A stretch of DNA of 64,000 nucleotides, taken from Bromus sterilis (Eukaryota; Streptophyta; Magnoliopsida; Poales; Poaceae). Below the pieces are notes generated by a model. It ran no database searches. It saw nothing but the letters and a program-made list of their open reading frames with translations, and had not been told where the DNA came from. The position numbers and the translations under genes were made by a program. The stretch lies in NCBI GenBank assembly GCA_950022295.1, contig OX465601.1:174657501-174721500 (forward strand), given 5' to 3'. Shown piece after piece: positions 24,844-35,133 of the stretch; position 1 is the first letter of the stretch, and each line of letters starts with the position of its first letter.

Positions 24844-25396
24844 GATGATAACGTCTCTCAGGGGGAGTTTGCACTCGAGCCCCCGAGTGCTTTGATGTAA
24901 AGATCGCGTGAGCGATGATAGCATCTCTCGGGGGGAGTTTGTGCTCGAGCCCCCGAGTGCTTTTGATGTAAAGATCGCGTGAGAGATGATAGCATCTCTC
25001 GGGGGGAGTTTGTGCTTGAGCCCCCAAGTGCTTTTGATGTAAAGATCGCGCGGGCGATGATAGCGTCTCTCGGGGGGAGTTTGTGCTCGAGCCCCCGAGT
25101 GCTTTTGATGTAAAGATCGCGCAGGCGATAATAGCGTCTCTCGGGGGGAGTTTGTGCTCGAGCCCCCGAGTGCTTTTGATGAAAGATCGCACGGGCGATA
25201 ATAGCGTCTCTCGGGGGGAGTTTGTGCTCGAGCCCCCGAGTGCTTTTGAAGTAAAGATCGCGTGAGCGATGATAGCGTCTCTCGGGGGGAGTTTGTGCTC
25301 GAACCCCCGAGTGCTTTTGATGTAAAGATCGCGCGGCGATAATAGCGTCTCCCGGGGGAGTTTGTGCTCGAGCCCCCGAGTGCTTTTGATGGTAGT
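24844..25396. repeat. 71-bp tandem array, about eight copies, in the element C tail
   Basis: Unit starts fall at 24844, 24914, 24985, 25056, 25127, 25197, 25268 and 25338, giving steps of 70-71 bp. Each unit carries CTCGGGGG and CCCCCGAG as an inverted pair around a 15-base spacer containing GCTCGAG, then GTGCTTTTGATGTAAAGATC. Units differ by a few bases. Tandem arrays between pol and the 3' LTR are known in the Tat lineage. The long - strand ORF across the array is a by-product of the repeat. Confidence 0.92.
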
Positions 25397-25682
25397 AGTA
25401 TTTGGGCAACATCACGTTATTGCTTCGAATGGTTACATGAGTTGTCGGCCGGTGTTTAACTGGTGGAGACTATGGGTAGAACAGGCGCAGATTCGCTACG
25501 TTCCATGGGTTTCCCACGTCCTCGTCAGTCTTTTGGTTCTTCAGCCTGTAGGCGCCTCCTCCTATGACTTCTGAGATTATAAACGGTCCTTCCCACTGGG
25601 GTGCGAGCTTGTGGACTTTTTCTTGTATCAATCGTAGAACGAGGTCTCCCTTGTTGAAGGTTCGGGTGCGGAAGCGGCTTCT
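25397..25682 (-). other. Element C, spacer between pol and the tandem array
   Basis: About 290 bp with traces of the integrase C-terminal region on the - strand but no intact frame. Nothing else recognised. Confidence 0.5.
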
Positions 25683-26415
25683 CTAGTAGGTGTGTAGCTT
25701 GTCCTGGTACCCCTCTGGCCTTGCTAGGGCTATGTCTCTTGCCTCGTCTGTTGTGTCCTTGTCGTCTTGCAGTGCTTCTTCTGCTTCCTCCTCTTCATAT
25801 CCCAAGATCCGGGGTGCGCCAAATTTGAGGTCATGTGGCAGCACTGCCTCCGCCCCGTATACCATGAAGAAGGGTGTATATTGGGTCGCGGTGTTTGGGG
25901 TAGTGCGCAGGCTCCATAGGACTGCGGGGAGTTCTTCTACCCAGTTGTCGGCGGCCTGCTCGAGTGGTGCGAGGAGCCGCTTTTTGATTCCTCCGTACAC
26001 TAGGTCGTTTGCCTTTTCCACTTGACCGTTGGACTGTGGGTGCGCGACTTATGCGTAGTTGATTTTGATGCCTAGTTCTTCACAGAAGTTCTGGAATTCT
26101 GCTGCTGTGAAATTGTACCGTTGTCCGTGATGATGTTATGTGGTACCCCGAACCTAAAGATGATCGACTTGATGAAGTTGACTATCGTGAGGGCTATTGA
26201 GCTAGTGATGGGCACGGCTTCAATCCATTTGGTTAACTTTTCGACTGCTCTAGCAGGTGTGTTCTACCTCCTTTTGACGATTTCTTGAGTGGGCCCACCA
26301 TGTCGAGTCCCCAGGTGGCGAACGGCCAGGATAGTGGTATGGTTTTGAGTTCTGAGGCTGGGGCGTGCGGCCTGCTAGAAAATTTTTGGCAGGCGATGCA
26401 GCGCCGCATGATGTC
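25683..26415 (-). pseudogene. Integrase core and C-terminus, element C
   Basis: The - strand frame at 25683-26021 encodes the late integrase segment ELPAVLWSLRTTPN and PFFMVYGAEAVLP, typical of Tat integrases. Upstream (26022-26415) the core can be followed only in pieces: WPFATWGLDMVG (first catalytic Asp) at about 26310-26345, and then frameshifts and stops. The catalytic triad cannot be confirmed. It continues from the RNase H frame at 26416. Confidence 0.78.
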
Positions 26416-27723
26416 TTATGCGTTTTTCATGGCAGTAGGCCAGTAAAACCCTGCTCGGAATGCTTTGGAGACGAGCACTCGACTACTCGCGTGGTGCCCA
26501 CAGGTGCCTTCGTGGATTTCGAGTAGTAGGGCTTTGCTGTCTTCTTCGTCGATGCACTTTTGGAGTATCTGGGAGATGCTGCGCTTGTATAACAGTCTGT
26601 TGATCACTATGAATGCCTTGGATCTTCGGCTGATGCGACGAGCTTCCGTGAAGTCTTGTGGTAGAGTTCCGTCGATTAGGAATCGAAGGAACGGCTTTTC
26701 CCAGGCCGGGCCTTCGAGTACTGTGGGATCCGTGGTTTCGACTGCTTGATTACTGGTGTCCTTGGATGGACTTGCAGCTGCCACCTGTGCTGGCTCGCTG
26801 TTGTTGTCGTCGTCTGTAGCTGCCACGGGTGCGGCCGCCTTTGCTTTGATGGATCTCTGGCTGATGCTCTCGAGGAAAACTCCTGGTGGTACTGGTCCTT
26901 GAGTCGAGCCGATGTTGGCGAGTTCGTCTGCCTCCGTGTTGTTTGCTCTAGAGATGTAATTGAGCTCGCATCCGTCGAAACTTCCCTCCAGTGTGTTATA
27001 GAGCTTCTGATACGCCGCCATGTTGTCTGCGACTGCATCGCACTCTCTCATTGCCTGCTTGACGACGAGGTTGGAGTCGCCGTAGATTGCGAGTCGAGTG
27101 GCGCCGCATGTTTTGGCCATGCGCATGCCGTGAAGTAGTGCCTCGTACTCTGCTTCATTGTTAGAGGCATTACTGAAGTTGATCTGGAGAACATATCTAA
27201 GCTTCGTTCCTTTGGGAGAAACTAGTACGACTCCTGCTCCAGCTCCTTGCTGTATTTTAGACCCGTCAAAGAACATTGTCAATGAGTTGGACAGATCTGG
27301 GGGGCCTGGTGTTTGGACCTCCGTCCACTCGACCAGGAAGTCTGGGAGTACTTGGGCCTTAATTGTTGTTGGGTACTTGAACTGCAAGTCCCGCGGGCTG
27401 AGCTCAATGTTCCACTCGGCGACTCGCCCAGTCGCTCCGGGGTTGTTGAGGATGTCCGCGAGTGGTGCACTGCTCACGATTGTGATAGGATGTTCGTCGA
27501 AATAGTGTGATACCTTTCTTGAGGTCATGATGATGCCAAGTAGTAGCTTCTGATAATGCGGGTATTGCTGTTGGGACTTGGTCAAGAGCATGCTCAGGTA
27601 GTAGATTGGCCTTTGTATGCTCCGGACCTTGCCTTCTTCTGCGCGCTCGATGACGAGTGTCGTGCTTACCACGCTGTTGCGCGCTCCTACGTAGAGGTAC
27701 AGTTTCTCTTGTTCTTCCGGCAC
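26416..27723 (-). pseudogene. RNase H, archaeal-type RNase H and integrase zinc region, element C
   Basis: A 435-codon open frame. Its start is the end of the RT-linked RNase H (YYLSMLLTKSQQQYPHYQKL and YFDEHPITIV). The archaeal-type RNase H follows: FFDGSKIQQGAGAG (Asp), NNEAEYEALLHGM (Glu), LAIYGDSNLVVKQ (Asp) and NTEADELANIG (Asp). The C-terminal part has LYKRS and HEGTCGHHASSRVL, the His-rich half of the integrase zinc-binding region. The second RNase H is the mark of the Tat lineage. No catalytic residue is visibly lost in this segment. Confidence 0.87.
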
Positions 27724-27755
27724 CGCTAGGATTGGAGGAGTCGAGAGTGTCTTCT

Positions 27756-28433
27756 TCAGGTCCGCGAATGCCTTGCGGGCTTCTTCGGTCCACTCAAATT
27801 TTTCCCTTTCCAGAGCAGCTGGTAGAAGGGCAGCGTTCGTTCTCCCAATCTGCTGATGAAGCGGCTCAGCGATGCGAGTCTTCCGGTGTGCTGTTGTACG
27901 CCTTTGATATTGGTTGGTTCTTGCATCCTTGCTATTGCTTGGACTTTCTCAGGATTTGCTTCGATTCCTCGGGCGGAGACCATGTACCCGAGTAGTTTGC
28001 CGGCCGGGACGCCGAATACACACTTCTTCAGGGTAAGCTTGATTATGTACTTGTTGAGTGTTGCAAAGGTCTCGCGTAGGTCGTCGAGTAACGTGCTCGC
28101 GCTGTAGGTTTTGATGACGATGTCGTCTACATAAACTTGCACGTTCCTGCCGATTTGTTCCTTCAAGCAGGCTTGCATCATCCACTAGTACGTGGCGCCA
28201 GCGTTTTTGAGTCTGAAGGGCATTGTTCTGTAACAGAATACGCCGTAGGGTGTGATGAATGAGGTGTGCTCTTCATCTTCTTCCTTCATCCTGATCTGAT
28301 TGTATCCCGAGTAGGCGTCGAGGAAGGATAGTAGGTCACATCCTGCTGTCGAGTCGATTATCTGGTCGATTCGTGGCAGGGGGAAGTGGTCCTTCGGGCA
28401 GTGCTTGTTGACCGGTCCGTAGTTGACGCACAT
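27756..28433 (-). pseudogene. Reverse transcriptase, element C
   Basis: Two - strand frames separated by one stop. 28185-28433 has the early RT: CVNYGPVNKHCPKDHFPLPR, LSFLDAYSGYNQIRM (first catalytic Asp) and FRLKNAGATY. 27756-28181 has VQVYVDDIVIK (the catalytic YVDD), KCVFGVPAGKLLGYMVS and the GRLASLSRFISRLGE block. The stop is at about 28182-28184, between GATY and the next residue block. The RNase H frame at 27723 follows after a frameshift. Confidence 0.87.
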
Positions 28434-28594
28434 TCATAGTACGTATGTGTCTTCTTGGGGACCACTACTGGGTTTGCTATCGAGGTGGCCTTCTTCGTCT
28501 CTCGGATGAACTATGCATCGAGTAGTCGGTTGACTTCTTCCCCGATCGCTCTGCGCTTGGGTTCCGAGAATCGTCGTAGTGCCTGCTTTACTGG

Positions 28595-29400
28595 CTAGGT
28601 GTTTGGCTTGATGCGAAGCGCGTGTTCTGCAAACTCGCGCGGTATTCCTGGCATGTTGGCTGGGAACCAAGCGAAGATTTCCCATTCTTCACGGATGAAG
28701 GCGATGAGGGCACTCGCCTGCTCTTCCAGAAGGTGGGCGTACATGCAGACTGTTTTCTCTGGGTCCATGGGGTGTACTTGGTGGGTGACCGTGTTGCTGT
28801 CGATGCTGAAGTCGCGCCCATATTCCTTCGACTCGCTTCGACTTGCTAATGGAAAAACGCTTCTGTCGGTCACCATGACTATTTCCTTGAGTTCTTGCTG
28901 GGCTCCAAAGGTGTCGGAGACTTTGTGGAAGTCACGATCGCACTGGTCCAACTTGGTGAAGCTTCTGTTGACTGTAATGACCCCTGCGGATCCTGGCATC
29001 TTGAGCTTGAGGTAGGCGTAGTGTGGGACCGCCATGAATTGCACGAACGCTGGTCGCCCCAGTATGGCATGGTATTGCGACTGCCAGTCGAGTAGTTCGA
29101 ACTCGAGGGTTTGTCTTGCGAAGTTGCGTCTGCTACCAAAGACAACCTCGAGCTCGATTATTCCCAGGGAGTTAGCCGCTTCTCCTGGGACTACCCCATG
29201 TATCACGGTGCTCGACTTCTTCCATACTGATCTCGGGATCAGCATCTTGCGCAGGGTGCTGGTGAAGATTATGTTTAGGCTGCCGCCTCCATCCATGAAG
29301 ATTCTTTCCATGTCGTATTCGCCGATCTGGGCGTCGAGTACCAGGGGCGTGTGCCCTGGCCTTGTAACTGCGGGTGGGTGGTCGTTCTGAGAGAACGTGA
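28595..29400 (-). pseudogene. Aspartic protease and pre-RT linker, element C
   Basis: On the - strand the frame can be followed from about 29400 (TRPGHTPLVLDAQIGEYD), through the active site FMDGGGSLNIIF, and HAILGRPAFVQFMAVPHYAYL, to the pre-RT segment (WEIFAWFPANMPGIPREF) ending at about 28600. Tat proteases usually read I-D-G-G-S-G or similar; the Asp and Gly are kept. Between 28434 and 28595 the frame is interrupted before the RT. Confidence 0.83.
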
Positions 29401-29479
29401 TGTTGGTGTCTACACAGTGTAGTTGATAGACTTCGACTGTGTGTAGGTTCTCGGCTGCTCTGGCCTATAGAGTGTAGGC

Positions 29480-29990
29480 GTCCTGTTGTGCTTGCGATGG
29501 CCTTCCTTCCTGGATCATGCTCACTTGTCCTTGGGGCGAGCTGTAGTGTTTGTCCTGACTTGGAGCTGGCGACTGCTCAGCTCGTCGGGTACGTTTGGCT
29601 TCTCGCTGCTTTTCCTCTTTGAGACTATTGGAGAGCTCATTGAACAGGCGGCAGTTTCCCAGGGTATGGCTCGATCTGATGTATCCCCAGCCATCTTCAA
29701 AGCAGTGGATCGTGCAGGGACCTTCTAGCAGCTCGCTGGCCGTGAGCTTGCTAGATCCGGCGTGTCGTTTTCTCCTTGAAACTTGGAAAATTTGCGCGTG
29801 GTCTTACGGGTGTTCATGGACTCTTGGGTCGAGTTCGATCCCATCGCTCAGATTCTGGTTCTTTATGAGGTTCACGAATTCGTCTGGTCTCCTATCTGGG
29901 TCATAGTACTCGCCAGTCTGAGTCTCAGAGTCGCTGTCCTGCTGAGCGGTGGGCGTCCGGGTGGCGGTGGATCGTCGAGTGGTTAGTGAG
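29480..29990 (-). pseudogene. C-terminal gag remnant, element C
   Basis: The - strand shows LIKNQNLSDGIELDPRVHEHP at about 29800-29865 and GPCTIHCFEDGWGY with HTLGNCRLFNEL at about 29630-29720, the Cys/His-containing end of Tat gag proteins. Stops interrupt it (for example near 29465). The main gag domain expected before it is missing: only about 480 bp of repetitive sequence lie between this and the PBS. Confidence 0.65.
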
Positions 29991-30310
29991 TGCGCTGCTG
30001 TGTATTGCGACTCGTCGAGTGGGGTTCCTCCGTAGTGTCTTGACGTCTGTCTTCTGGGTCGTCGACTGCTTCTCCTTCGGTGATGGACTTGGCAATCGCT
30101 GATCTCGATCTCAGAATCGGTGTTCTATTGCGCGTCGGGTGCCCAAGTGGAGGTGGGACGTCGGGCGGTTGGCGAGTCCTCCACTGCATGTTCCAGCTTG
30201 TGGAGCAGTATTCCTGCGTAGAGCCCTCGTGCCTGTCTTCTTGGTCGTCGATTTCTTCTTCTTTGGTGATGCACTTGGCCGTCGCCGTAGTACTGATCTT
30301 GACACGGCTG
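29870..30310. repeat. Imperfect about 187-bp tandem repeat in the element C gag region
   Basis: GGTCGTCGACTGCTTCTCCTT at 30057-30077 recurs as GTCGTCGATTTCTTCTTCTTT near 30244. The blocks starting TCTCAGAGTCG (about 29921) and TCTCAGAATCG (about 30109) are also homologous, giving a spacing of about 186-188 bp over more than two copies with many differences. The - strand frames repeat AKCITKEEEIDD / AKSITEGEAVDD. Confidence 0.75.
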
Positions 30311-30454
30311 CCGTTCGAGTGATTTTGATGGAGCGGTGGAGATTCTTGCAATGATCTTGAACTCTTCGAGCAAATTGGATCTGATAATTGCTCTGGAGTT
30401 GTGACTTGCTGGAGACGGGACCGCCGAGATCGTAATTCCAACCTGTGTAGTTCC

Positions 30455-30470
30455 CACAAACGGCGCCAAT
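30455..30470 (-). other. Primer-binding site of element C
   Basis: Reading the - strand from the LTR end: ATTGGCGCCGTTTGTGGGAA. The GGCGCCGTT core is the tRNA-Asp-like PBS common in Tat and Athila lineages. The PBS supports 30471 as the LTR boundary. Confidence 0.8.
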
Positions 30471-30915
30471 TGACGGGGATCAACCCCGGCAAATCCCATG
30501 GTCAGGGACCCTGGGTTAGTCATGAGATGGCACAGGTTGGACGATGCTCATCGGCTAACAGGAGAAGCGCTTCCTGCTCGATATTATTGCTTGGAGATGC
30601 GATTACAAAGGAGGCCAAGGCTGGTGCGCACAAGGCTAGGGTTACAGATTGTGTATTTGATGATCTTGACGCCTCCCCTCCTAGCCTTTATATATTAGGC
30701 TTGGTTCAGGGGAGTCCGTCCTAAATTACAGATAGAGCTTCCTAACCCTAAGCTTGCATCACACGCCAGGTTTAAGCCTTCCTTGTTAGTCGTGGATTCC
30801 TATGTCGGTGCGAGTGGGCCAAGGCCAGGCCCAGGCGATACTCCTTGTGGGCCTTCTGTCTTCAGGTACACCGGATAGCCTCACCAGTAGGAGTCGTGGG
30901 GTCACCCCCTCGTCA
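30471..30915 (-). repeat. Element C 5' LTR
   Basis: 445 bp. On the - strand it starts TGACGAGGGGGTGACCCC and ends CCCCGTCA. It is similar to the LTR of element D (34628-35128), so C and D belong to the same or sister families. A TATATAAAGG-like box is on the - strand at about 30685. Confidence 0.85.
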
Positions 30916-31257
30916 ATACGCTTTGTCATCATAAGCCTCATTATATATTTCCAAAAAACAGCCACCATACCTACCTATCAAAGCATTTCCATATCTTTTC
31001 TGAGATACATTGTCATGCAACATCCATCTTCTCATGACTTGATCTTTCATTGCCATACATGCTTTTGCTTGATCGTAGAGTCGCATGCTAGTTGGGTCTT
31101 GCCCCTATAATTGCTACATGACGCGCTAGTATCATTGCATATCCTGCTACACTGGCAGAGGCATACATTTGCATATCATGATAGTTTTCAGTTTTCTATA
31201 TGTCGAGTCTTCTTATGAAGTGTGTGATCTTCTACATCCTTGTAAAATATAGAGTGT

Positions 31258-31440
31258 TGCCCTTAAAGTGAGGAAAAGATCCAAAAGAGGACACAAATAA
31301 AAGATCCCAAAAGAGGACAAATTAAAAGATCCCAAAGAGGAAAAATGAGAGATAAATAGAAAGAGCCAAAGAGGCCACAAAAAAACAAAATTTAGAAAAC
31401 AGAGAAAGAAAAAAAAGAAATAAAAAGAGAGAATGGGGCA
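31258..31440 (+). repeat. Purine-rich short tandem repeats in element E
   Basis: Three imperfect units of about 25-27 bp built on AAAAGATCCCAAAGAGGACA are followed by A/G-rich sequence to 31440. The + strand is almost free of pyrimidines over long stretches. This lies about 0.8 kb before the LTR. Confidence 0.75.
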
Positions 31441-32246
31441 ACACAACTATTCCTTTTGAAAGATCTACACTCGTACTCCAAAGTAACATTTGTACTTCAT
31501 AGAGAGTTTCATATCATTCATGCATAACTATGTGGGGAGCCTTACACTATAGAACTTGGCTTGTATATTCCAATGATGAGCCTCCTAAAATGAGCTCAAG
31601 GTCTTCATGAGCAAGAAAGTTGGATGCACCCCCACTAGTTCCATTGGAGAGCTTCACATAGCTCATATGTGCATCCGTTGCATGGCAATCCCTACTCCTC
31701 ACATCATATCTATCATTTGGCTTTCTCTCCCATATGATTGTCCTCATTGATGTGAGCTTTTCACACCTTTTTGTCTTCCTCCCCCATCATTATTCGATTT
31801 TCCATCCTAAGTGCCAGCATATCTTGCTCGCACTCATTCTTTGCATGAGTGCTCAAAATCAAAAGGGAGAGGATCAGTTTGACTTGTACCTGGCCAGTGG
31901 TATGGGGACGAGTCATAATAAGATTACAAAGGAGATTAAGTGTGAAGTTTTAGTAAAATGAGTTCTCAACAAATACTAGTATTTTCTATGCTCTAAACCC
32001 ATCTCCCACTTCTTGCATAAGAAACACCAATTGGAGACATTCGAGTAACGGACAGCGAGATCTCTTGCACCTTTATGTTCTTACTTTGCTAGTTTCAATA
32101 CTAGATACAGACTCTTGCTTGTTATTGTCTTGACTTGAATTGCATAACTTACTTGATGTACTTTAAAGTTCAAATCTTTGTTGGTATCCAATCACCACAT
32201 AAATTATCTTTGTTATCATTTACCTGCTCGAGGACGAGAAGGAATT

Positions 32247-32257
32247 AAGCCTGGGGA
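32247..32257 (+). other. Polypurine tract before the LTR of element E
   Basis: AAGCCTGGGGA ends one base before the LTR start TGTTCATACGTCC at 32258. The preceding CTCGAGGACGAGAAGG also fits the end of an Athila-like 3' region. Confidence 0.65.
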
Positions 32258-32323
32258 TGTTCATACGTCCCAAACGTATCTATAATTTCTGCTTGTTCCA
32301 TGCTTATATTTGTGATATTGCTA

Positions 32324-32417
32324 CTCTCTCCGATCCTAAATAAGTGTCGCTCATCTAGTATAAAGTTTGTATTAGCTTAGTACAAAATGATTGACACTTA
32401 TTATGGATCAGAGGAAG
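32324..32417. mobile_element. Stowaway-type MITE in the E LTR
   Basis: 94 bp, flanked by TA on both sides. Ends read CTCTCTCCGATCCTAAATAA and, inverted, TTATTATGGATCAGAGGAAG, close to the Stowaway consensus start CTCCCTCCGT. Transposition needs a mariner-type transposase supplied elsewhere. Confidence 0.82.
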
Positions 32418-32837
32418 TATATGTTTTGCTACACTTTCATACCTTTTATAATATATTAGGACTAACCTACTAACTCAGTGCCCTAGTGCCAGTTTCTGTC
32501 TGCTGGTGTCTGTGCATTGCAGGAAAATGTAAAATATTAAAGTGCTCGGAAAAATCCAAACAAATCATATAAAATCAGCCGACAAAAGACTCCAGAAGGC
32601 CGGAGGAGGCGAGAGGGGAGCCACCCCCTGGCCAGGCGGCCTCCTGGCACGGCCAGGGGGTGACGCCGCGCCACTTGGCCGCCTGGTCAGCTGGGCCCCC
32701 CTGGTGCCCCCTTTGGCCTATTTACCCCTCCTGTTCTGAAAACCCTCGGGAGGACCTCTGTTACGCGATTTTCACCACTGTTCCACCGCCGCCGCGATCC
32801 CGAGATCGAGATCACTAGAAGAACCTGTCCCGGCACC

Positions 32838-32842
32838 CTACC
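32838..32842 (+). repeat. Target-site duplication CTACC, left copy (element D)
   Basis: CTACC abuts the D terminus TGATGAGG at 32843 and recurs at 35129-35133 after the other terminus. Joining the flanks restores a continuous E LTR. Confidence 0.9.
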
Positions 32843-32910
32843 TGATGAGGATCGGCCTCGGCAAATTCCATGGTAAGGTACCCTGGGTTTAGATCGTAGA
32901 GAGGCGAGTG
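32843..32910 (-). repeat. Remnant of the D 3' LTR
   Basis: Matches 34628-34695 with a few substitutions (TGAYGAGGATCGGCCTYGGC start). The match ends at about 32910, where gag sequence begins, marking the deletion breakpoint. Confidence 0.85.
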
Positions 32911-34525
32911 CATGTTTGTGGTGTTGGTGCTGCATTGGAACTTGACGGCTGTTAGGTAGTCGTCTAGCCATCCTTCTGGTTCTTCGAGTCCGTCGTATTT
33001 CTGGGTCGTTGAGTTTAACTTGAAACCCCTGGGCATCCAGGTCTCACGTATTGCTCGAGCGAAGCAGAGTGCGCGCAGGGTTCGGAGTCTCTGTCTCATT
33101 GTGGTCCGTCTGAATATTCATCACGGGCCGCGCGTTTGCGACGTCCTCGATTGATTTTGTTTTGTGTGATGTCGTCCCGCGCGTCACGTCGCCGGTCGTC
33201 GCGTCAGCGGTTTCCGCAATCGTCCCTGTCGCGATTTCTGTTGCGATTCGGGCGGTCGCGGCGATGGTCGTTGTTGTCATCGTCGTCGTCGTCATCGTCG
33301 AGTGAGCTTGGCTCCCCATCCAGTGATCGCTCGCGAGTTGGTCTCCTTGCGCTTGCGCTTTTGGGTGATGACGCTGCGATTGCGTCGTTCATCACTTTGA
33401 GCACTCTTGCCGTGTTGCGAGCAGATTCTTCATTTTCTCTGGTCTGCGCGCAGTGGAGGTGTGCTTTTGCGGCGATCAGTGCTTCTGCTGGTGTGAGTTT
33501 TTCTTCTTCTTTGTCGTCCTCATCTTCAAGCCTGAATGTGTTGTCCAGGTTGCGAGCGATTGTCTCCTTCTCTGTTCGGTGCAGGTTGTTGAATCTGGAT
33601 CTGCGCTGATGAGGGGATCCGTGATCAGAGGACTCGCCCACAGGCTCTGGGGCGCTTGTCATTTGGTGTTTGCCTCGTCCAAGACTCGTCTTTGCTTCTC
33701 CAGATCGAGCCTCACTCCTCTTGTTTTCTTTGTGATGTCGCTGGCTAGTATGTTGTATGCCCTGAGTTCGTCGCGCGTTGCGTCCTGGGGTAAGAGCTTG
33801 CCACGCTTTACTGTGCTTTTTACTCTGGCCAGTGCTTCTTTGGATAGGAGAGTTCTTTCTGCAGGTTCCTCCTGACTTGCATCTGCTAAGGGGTGGCGCC
33901 TGCTGCTCTCGGGTTGGTCGCCTTCTTTATTGTTTCTTCTAGTGTTAGTGCCATGTGATGCACTAGCGCGAGCCCGCCCTCGACTTCTGTAGATTTTCCG
34001 TGGTATGGTTCCAGGTTCGCCGAGGATCACTGTTGCCTGCTCGTTGTAATCTTCGTCGTGCTCGCTATCCATGCCGTTTGCACTTGTTCCACCGTGGTTG
34101 TCAGGGTCTATCGTCTTGCCCCTGTCTTCTGAGGTTGGTGCGTCGGTGTTTGCCATGCACACCTGGAACGACGTCTTGATTTCTGGTCTCGGAGTGCTTC
34201 TGTTGTTTCCGCTCCAGTCGAGTGATTTTCCCTTGCCATTGCGAGTGGTGCGGTAGATCGGACTGAGGTGGGAGGCGCGGGCAACTCGAGAGGTTGCCGG
34301 GCGGGTGGGTGTTCGATTCTTGGTCGTTGTTGTAGTCGTGGTTGATGTTGTAGGTGACTGGGCATGGTCCCTGAGACAGAGGGTGCCCCATCGGCTGACG
34401 TAGATCTGATACCCGTCGAGGGTCAGATCCACGCCTGTGCGCAGGTCAGCGAAGACGGGCCGCAGGATCGGAAGGTGCGCGATGAAGCCGAGGGACCCAA
34501 ACATATCAGATTTTTCTCGTGCCAT
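32911..34525 (-). pseudogene. Truncated gag of element D
   Basis: Three - strand frames. 34525-33659 (288 codons) has a low-complexity Thr run and ends DLEKQRRVLDEANTK. 33662-33204 overlaps it by ATGA and contains LTPAEALIAAKAHL and an Asp-rich run. 33099-32911 contains PRGFKL, KYDGLEEPEGWLDDYL, the start of the conserved Tat gag domain. The domain is cut after YLTAVKFQCS by the junction to LTR sequence. Frame changes between segments may be real indels. The protein could not form a complete Gag. Confidence 0.75.
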
Positions 34526-34612
34526 GGAGATGTCGAGTGCTGATGAAGTTGCCGAGTGGTCGATTGCCGATGTTGGATTGTCGAGATCGCGACTCCAACC
34601 TGCGTCTTCCCC

Positions 34613-34627
34613 ACGGTCGGCACCAAT
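34613..34627 (-). other. Primer-binding site of element D
   Basis: On the - strand ATTGGTGCCGACCGTGGGGA follows the LTR end. It differs from the C site in several bases, so C and D may use different tRNA variants or have drifted. Confidence 0.7.
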
Positions 34628-35128
34628 TGACGAGGATCGGCCTTGGCAAATCCCATGGTAAGGTACCCTAGGTTTAGATCATAGAGAGGGGAGTGCGAGG
34701 TTGGCGATCTCGTCGGCTAATAGGAGACATGGATTTACCCAGGTTTAGGGCCCTCGATCGGTAAAACCATTACTTCCTGCTCGATTGTATTCCGATGGTG
34801 GTGATTACAGTGGTGGTCACGGCGGGATTCGCTCTAGACCAGAAGGATTGCGGTGAGATTGGATGCCCTAGACGTCCCCTCTCCCAGACTTTATATACTA
34901 GGCTAGGTCTCGAGGAGTCCATCTAGGTTTACAGAGGCGATTGCCTAATCTAGCTAGTCTTGGTTGCCAAGTCTCGGTTTCCATAATGCCGAGGACTCCT
35001 AGGTTAGTGCGGCCATCGGTGCTTCGGGTGGGCCGAGTCTGGTCCAGTCGAAGCTTTTGGCAGGCCTTCGGTCTTGACACGCACCAGGTACCCTCATCTG
35101 TGGGAGTCGTGGGGTCACCCCCTCGTCA
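34628..35128 (-). repeat. Element D 5' LTR
   Basis: 501 bp, starting TGACGAGGGGGTGACCCCAC on the - strand. The last 68 bp match the 3' remnant at 32843. A TATATAAAG-like box is on the - strand near 34892-34900. Confidence 0.87.
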
Positions 35129-35133
35129 CTACC
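35129..35133 (+). repeat. Target-site duplication CTACC, right copy (element D)
   Basis: Same five bases as 32838-32842. The E LTR continues from here with GGAGGGAGGATTCACC. Confidence 0.9.

Larger units (their letters stand above)
24336..30915 (-). mobile_element. Element C: Tat/Retand-like Ty3/gypsy element, 3' end outside window
   Basis: On the - strand the order is 5' LTR (30915-30471), PBS, gag remnant, protease, RT, RNase H, a second archaeal-type RNase H, integrase, then a repeat-rich non-coding tail. The extra RNase H and the tRNA-Asp-like PBS are features of the Tat lineage. Its tail is cut at 24335 by LTR B; the rest of the tail and the 3' LTR should lie left of the window beyond B. 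There are many stops and frameshifts. The flank right of 30915 (ATACG) is inside element E. Confidence 0.85.
30916..32257 (+). other. Element E, 3' internal untranslated region
   Basis: About 1.3 kb without long frames. It ends in a purine-rich tract and LTR, as the 3' untranslated region of Athila-like gypsy elements does. A block of purine-rich repeats lies at 31260-31440. No gag or pol motif was found here; those parts must lie beyond the left end of C, outside the window. Confidence 0.6.
32843..35128 (-). mobile_element. Element D: internally deleted Tat/Retand-like element
   Basis: 2,286 bp between CTACC duplications. On the - strand: a complete 5' LTR (35128-34628), PBS (ATTGGTGCCGACCG), gag sequence to about 32911, then directly the last about 68 bp of a 3' LTR (32910-32843). 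The whole pol and most of the 3' LTR are missing. The termini are TG...CA. It is related to element C by its LTR. Mobilisation after the deletion would have needed proteins of a full-length relative. Confidence 0.88.

Noticed and set aside
24844..25396. CRISPR-like array of regular repeats
   Set aside because: The repeats are head-to-tail with no unique spacers, in a plant retroelement; it is a tandem repeat.
27657..27995. Long + strand ORFs across 25690-29390
   Set aside because: Antisense shadows of element C pol; the - strand frames carry all RT, RNase H and integrase motifs.
33136..33609. 157-codon + strand ORF, Ser-rich
   Set aside because: Reverse-complement shadow of the Asp-rich gag segment of element D.
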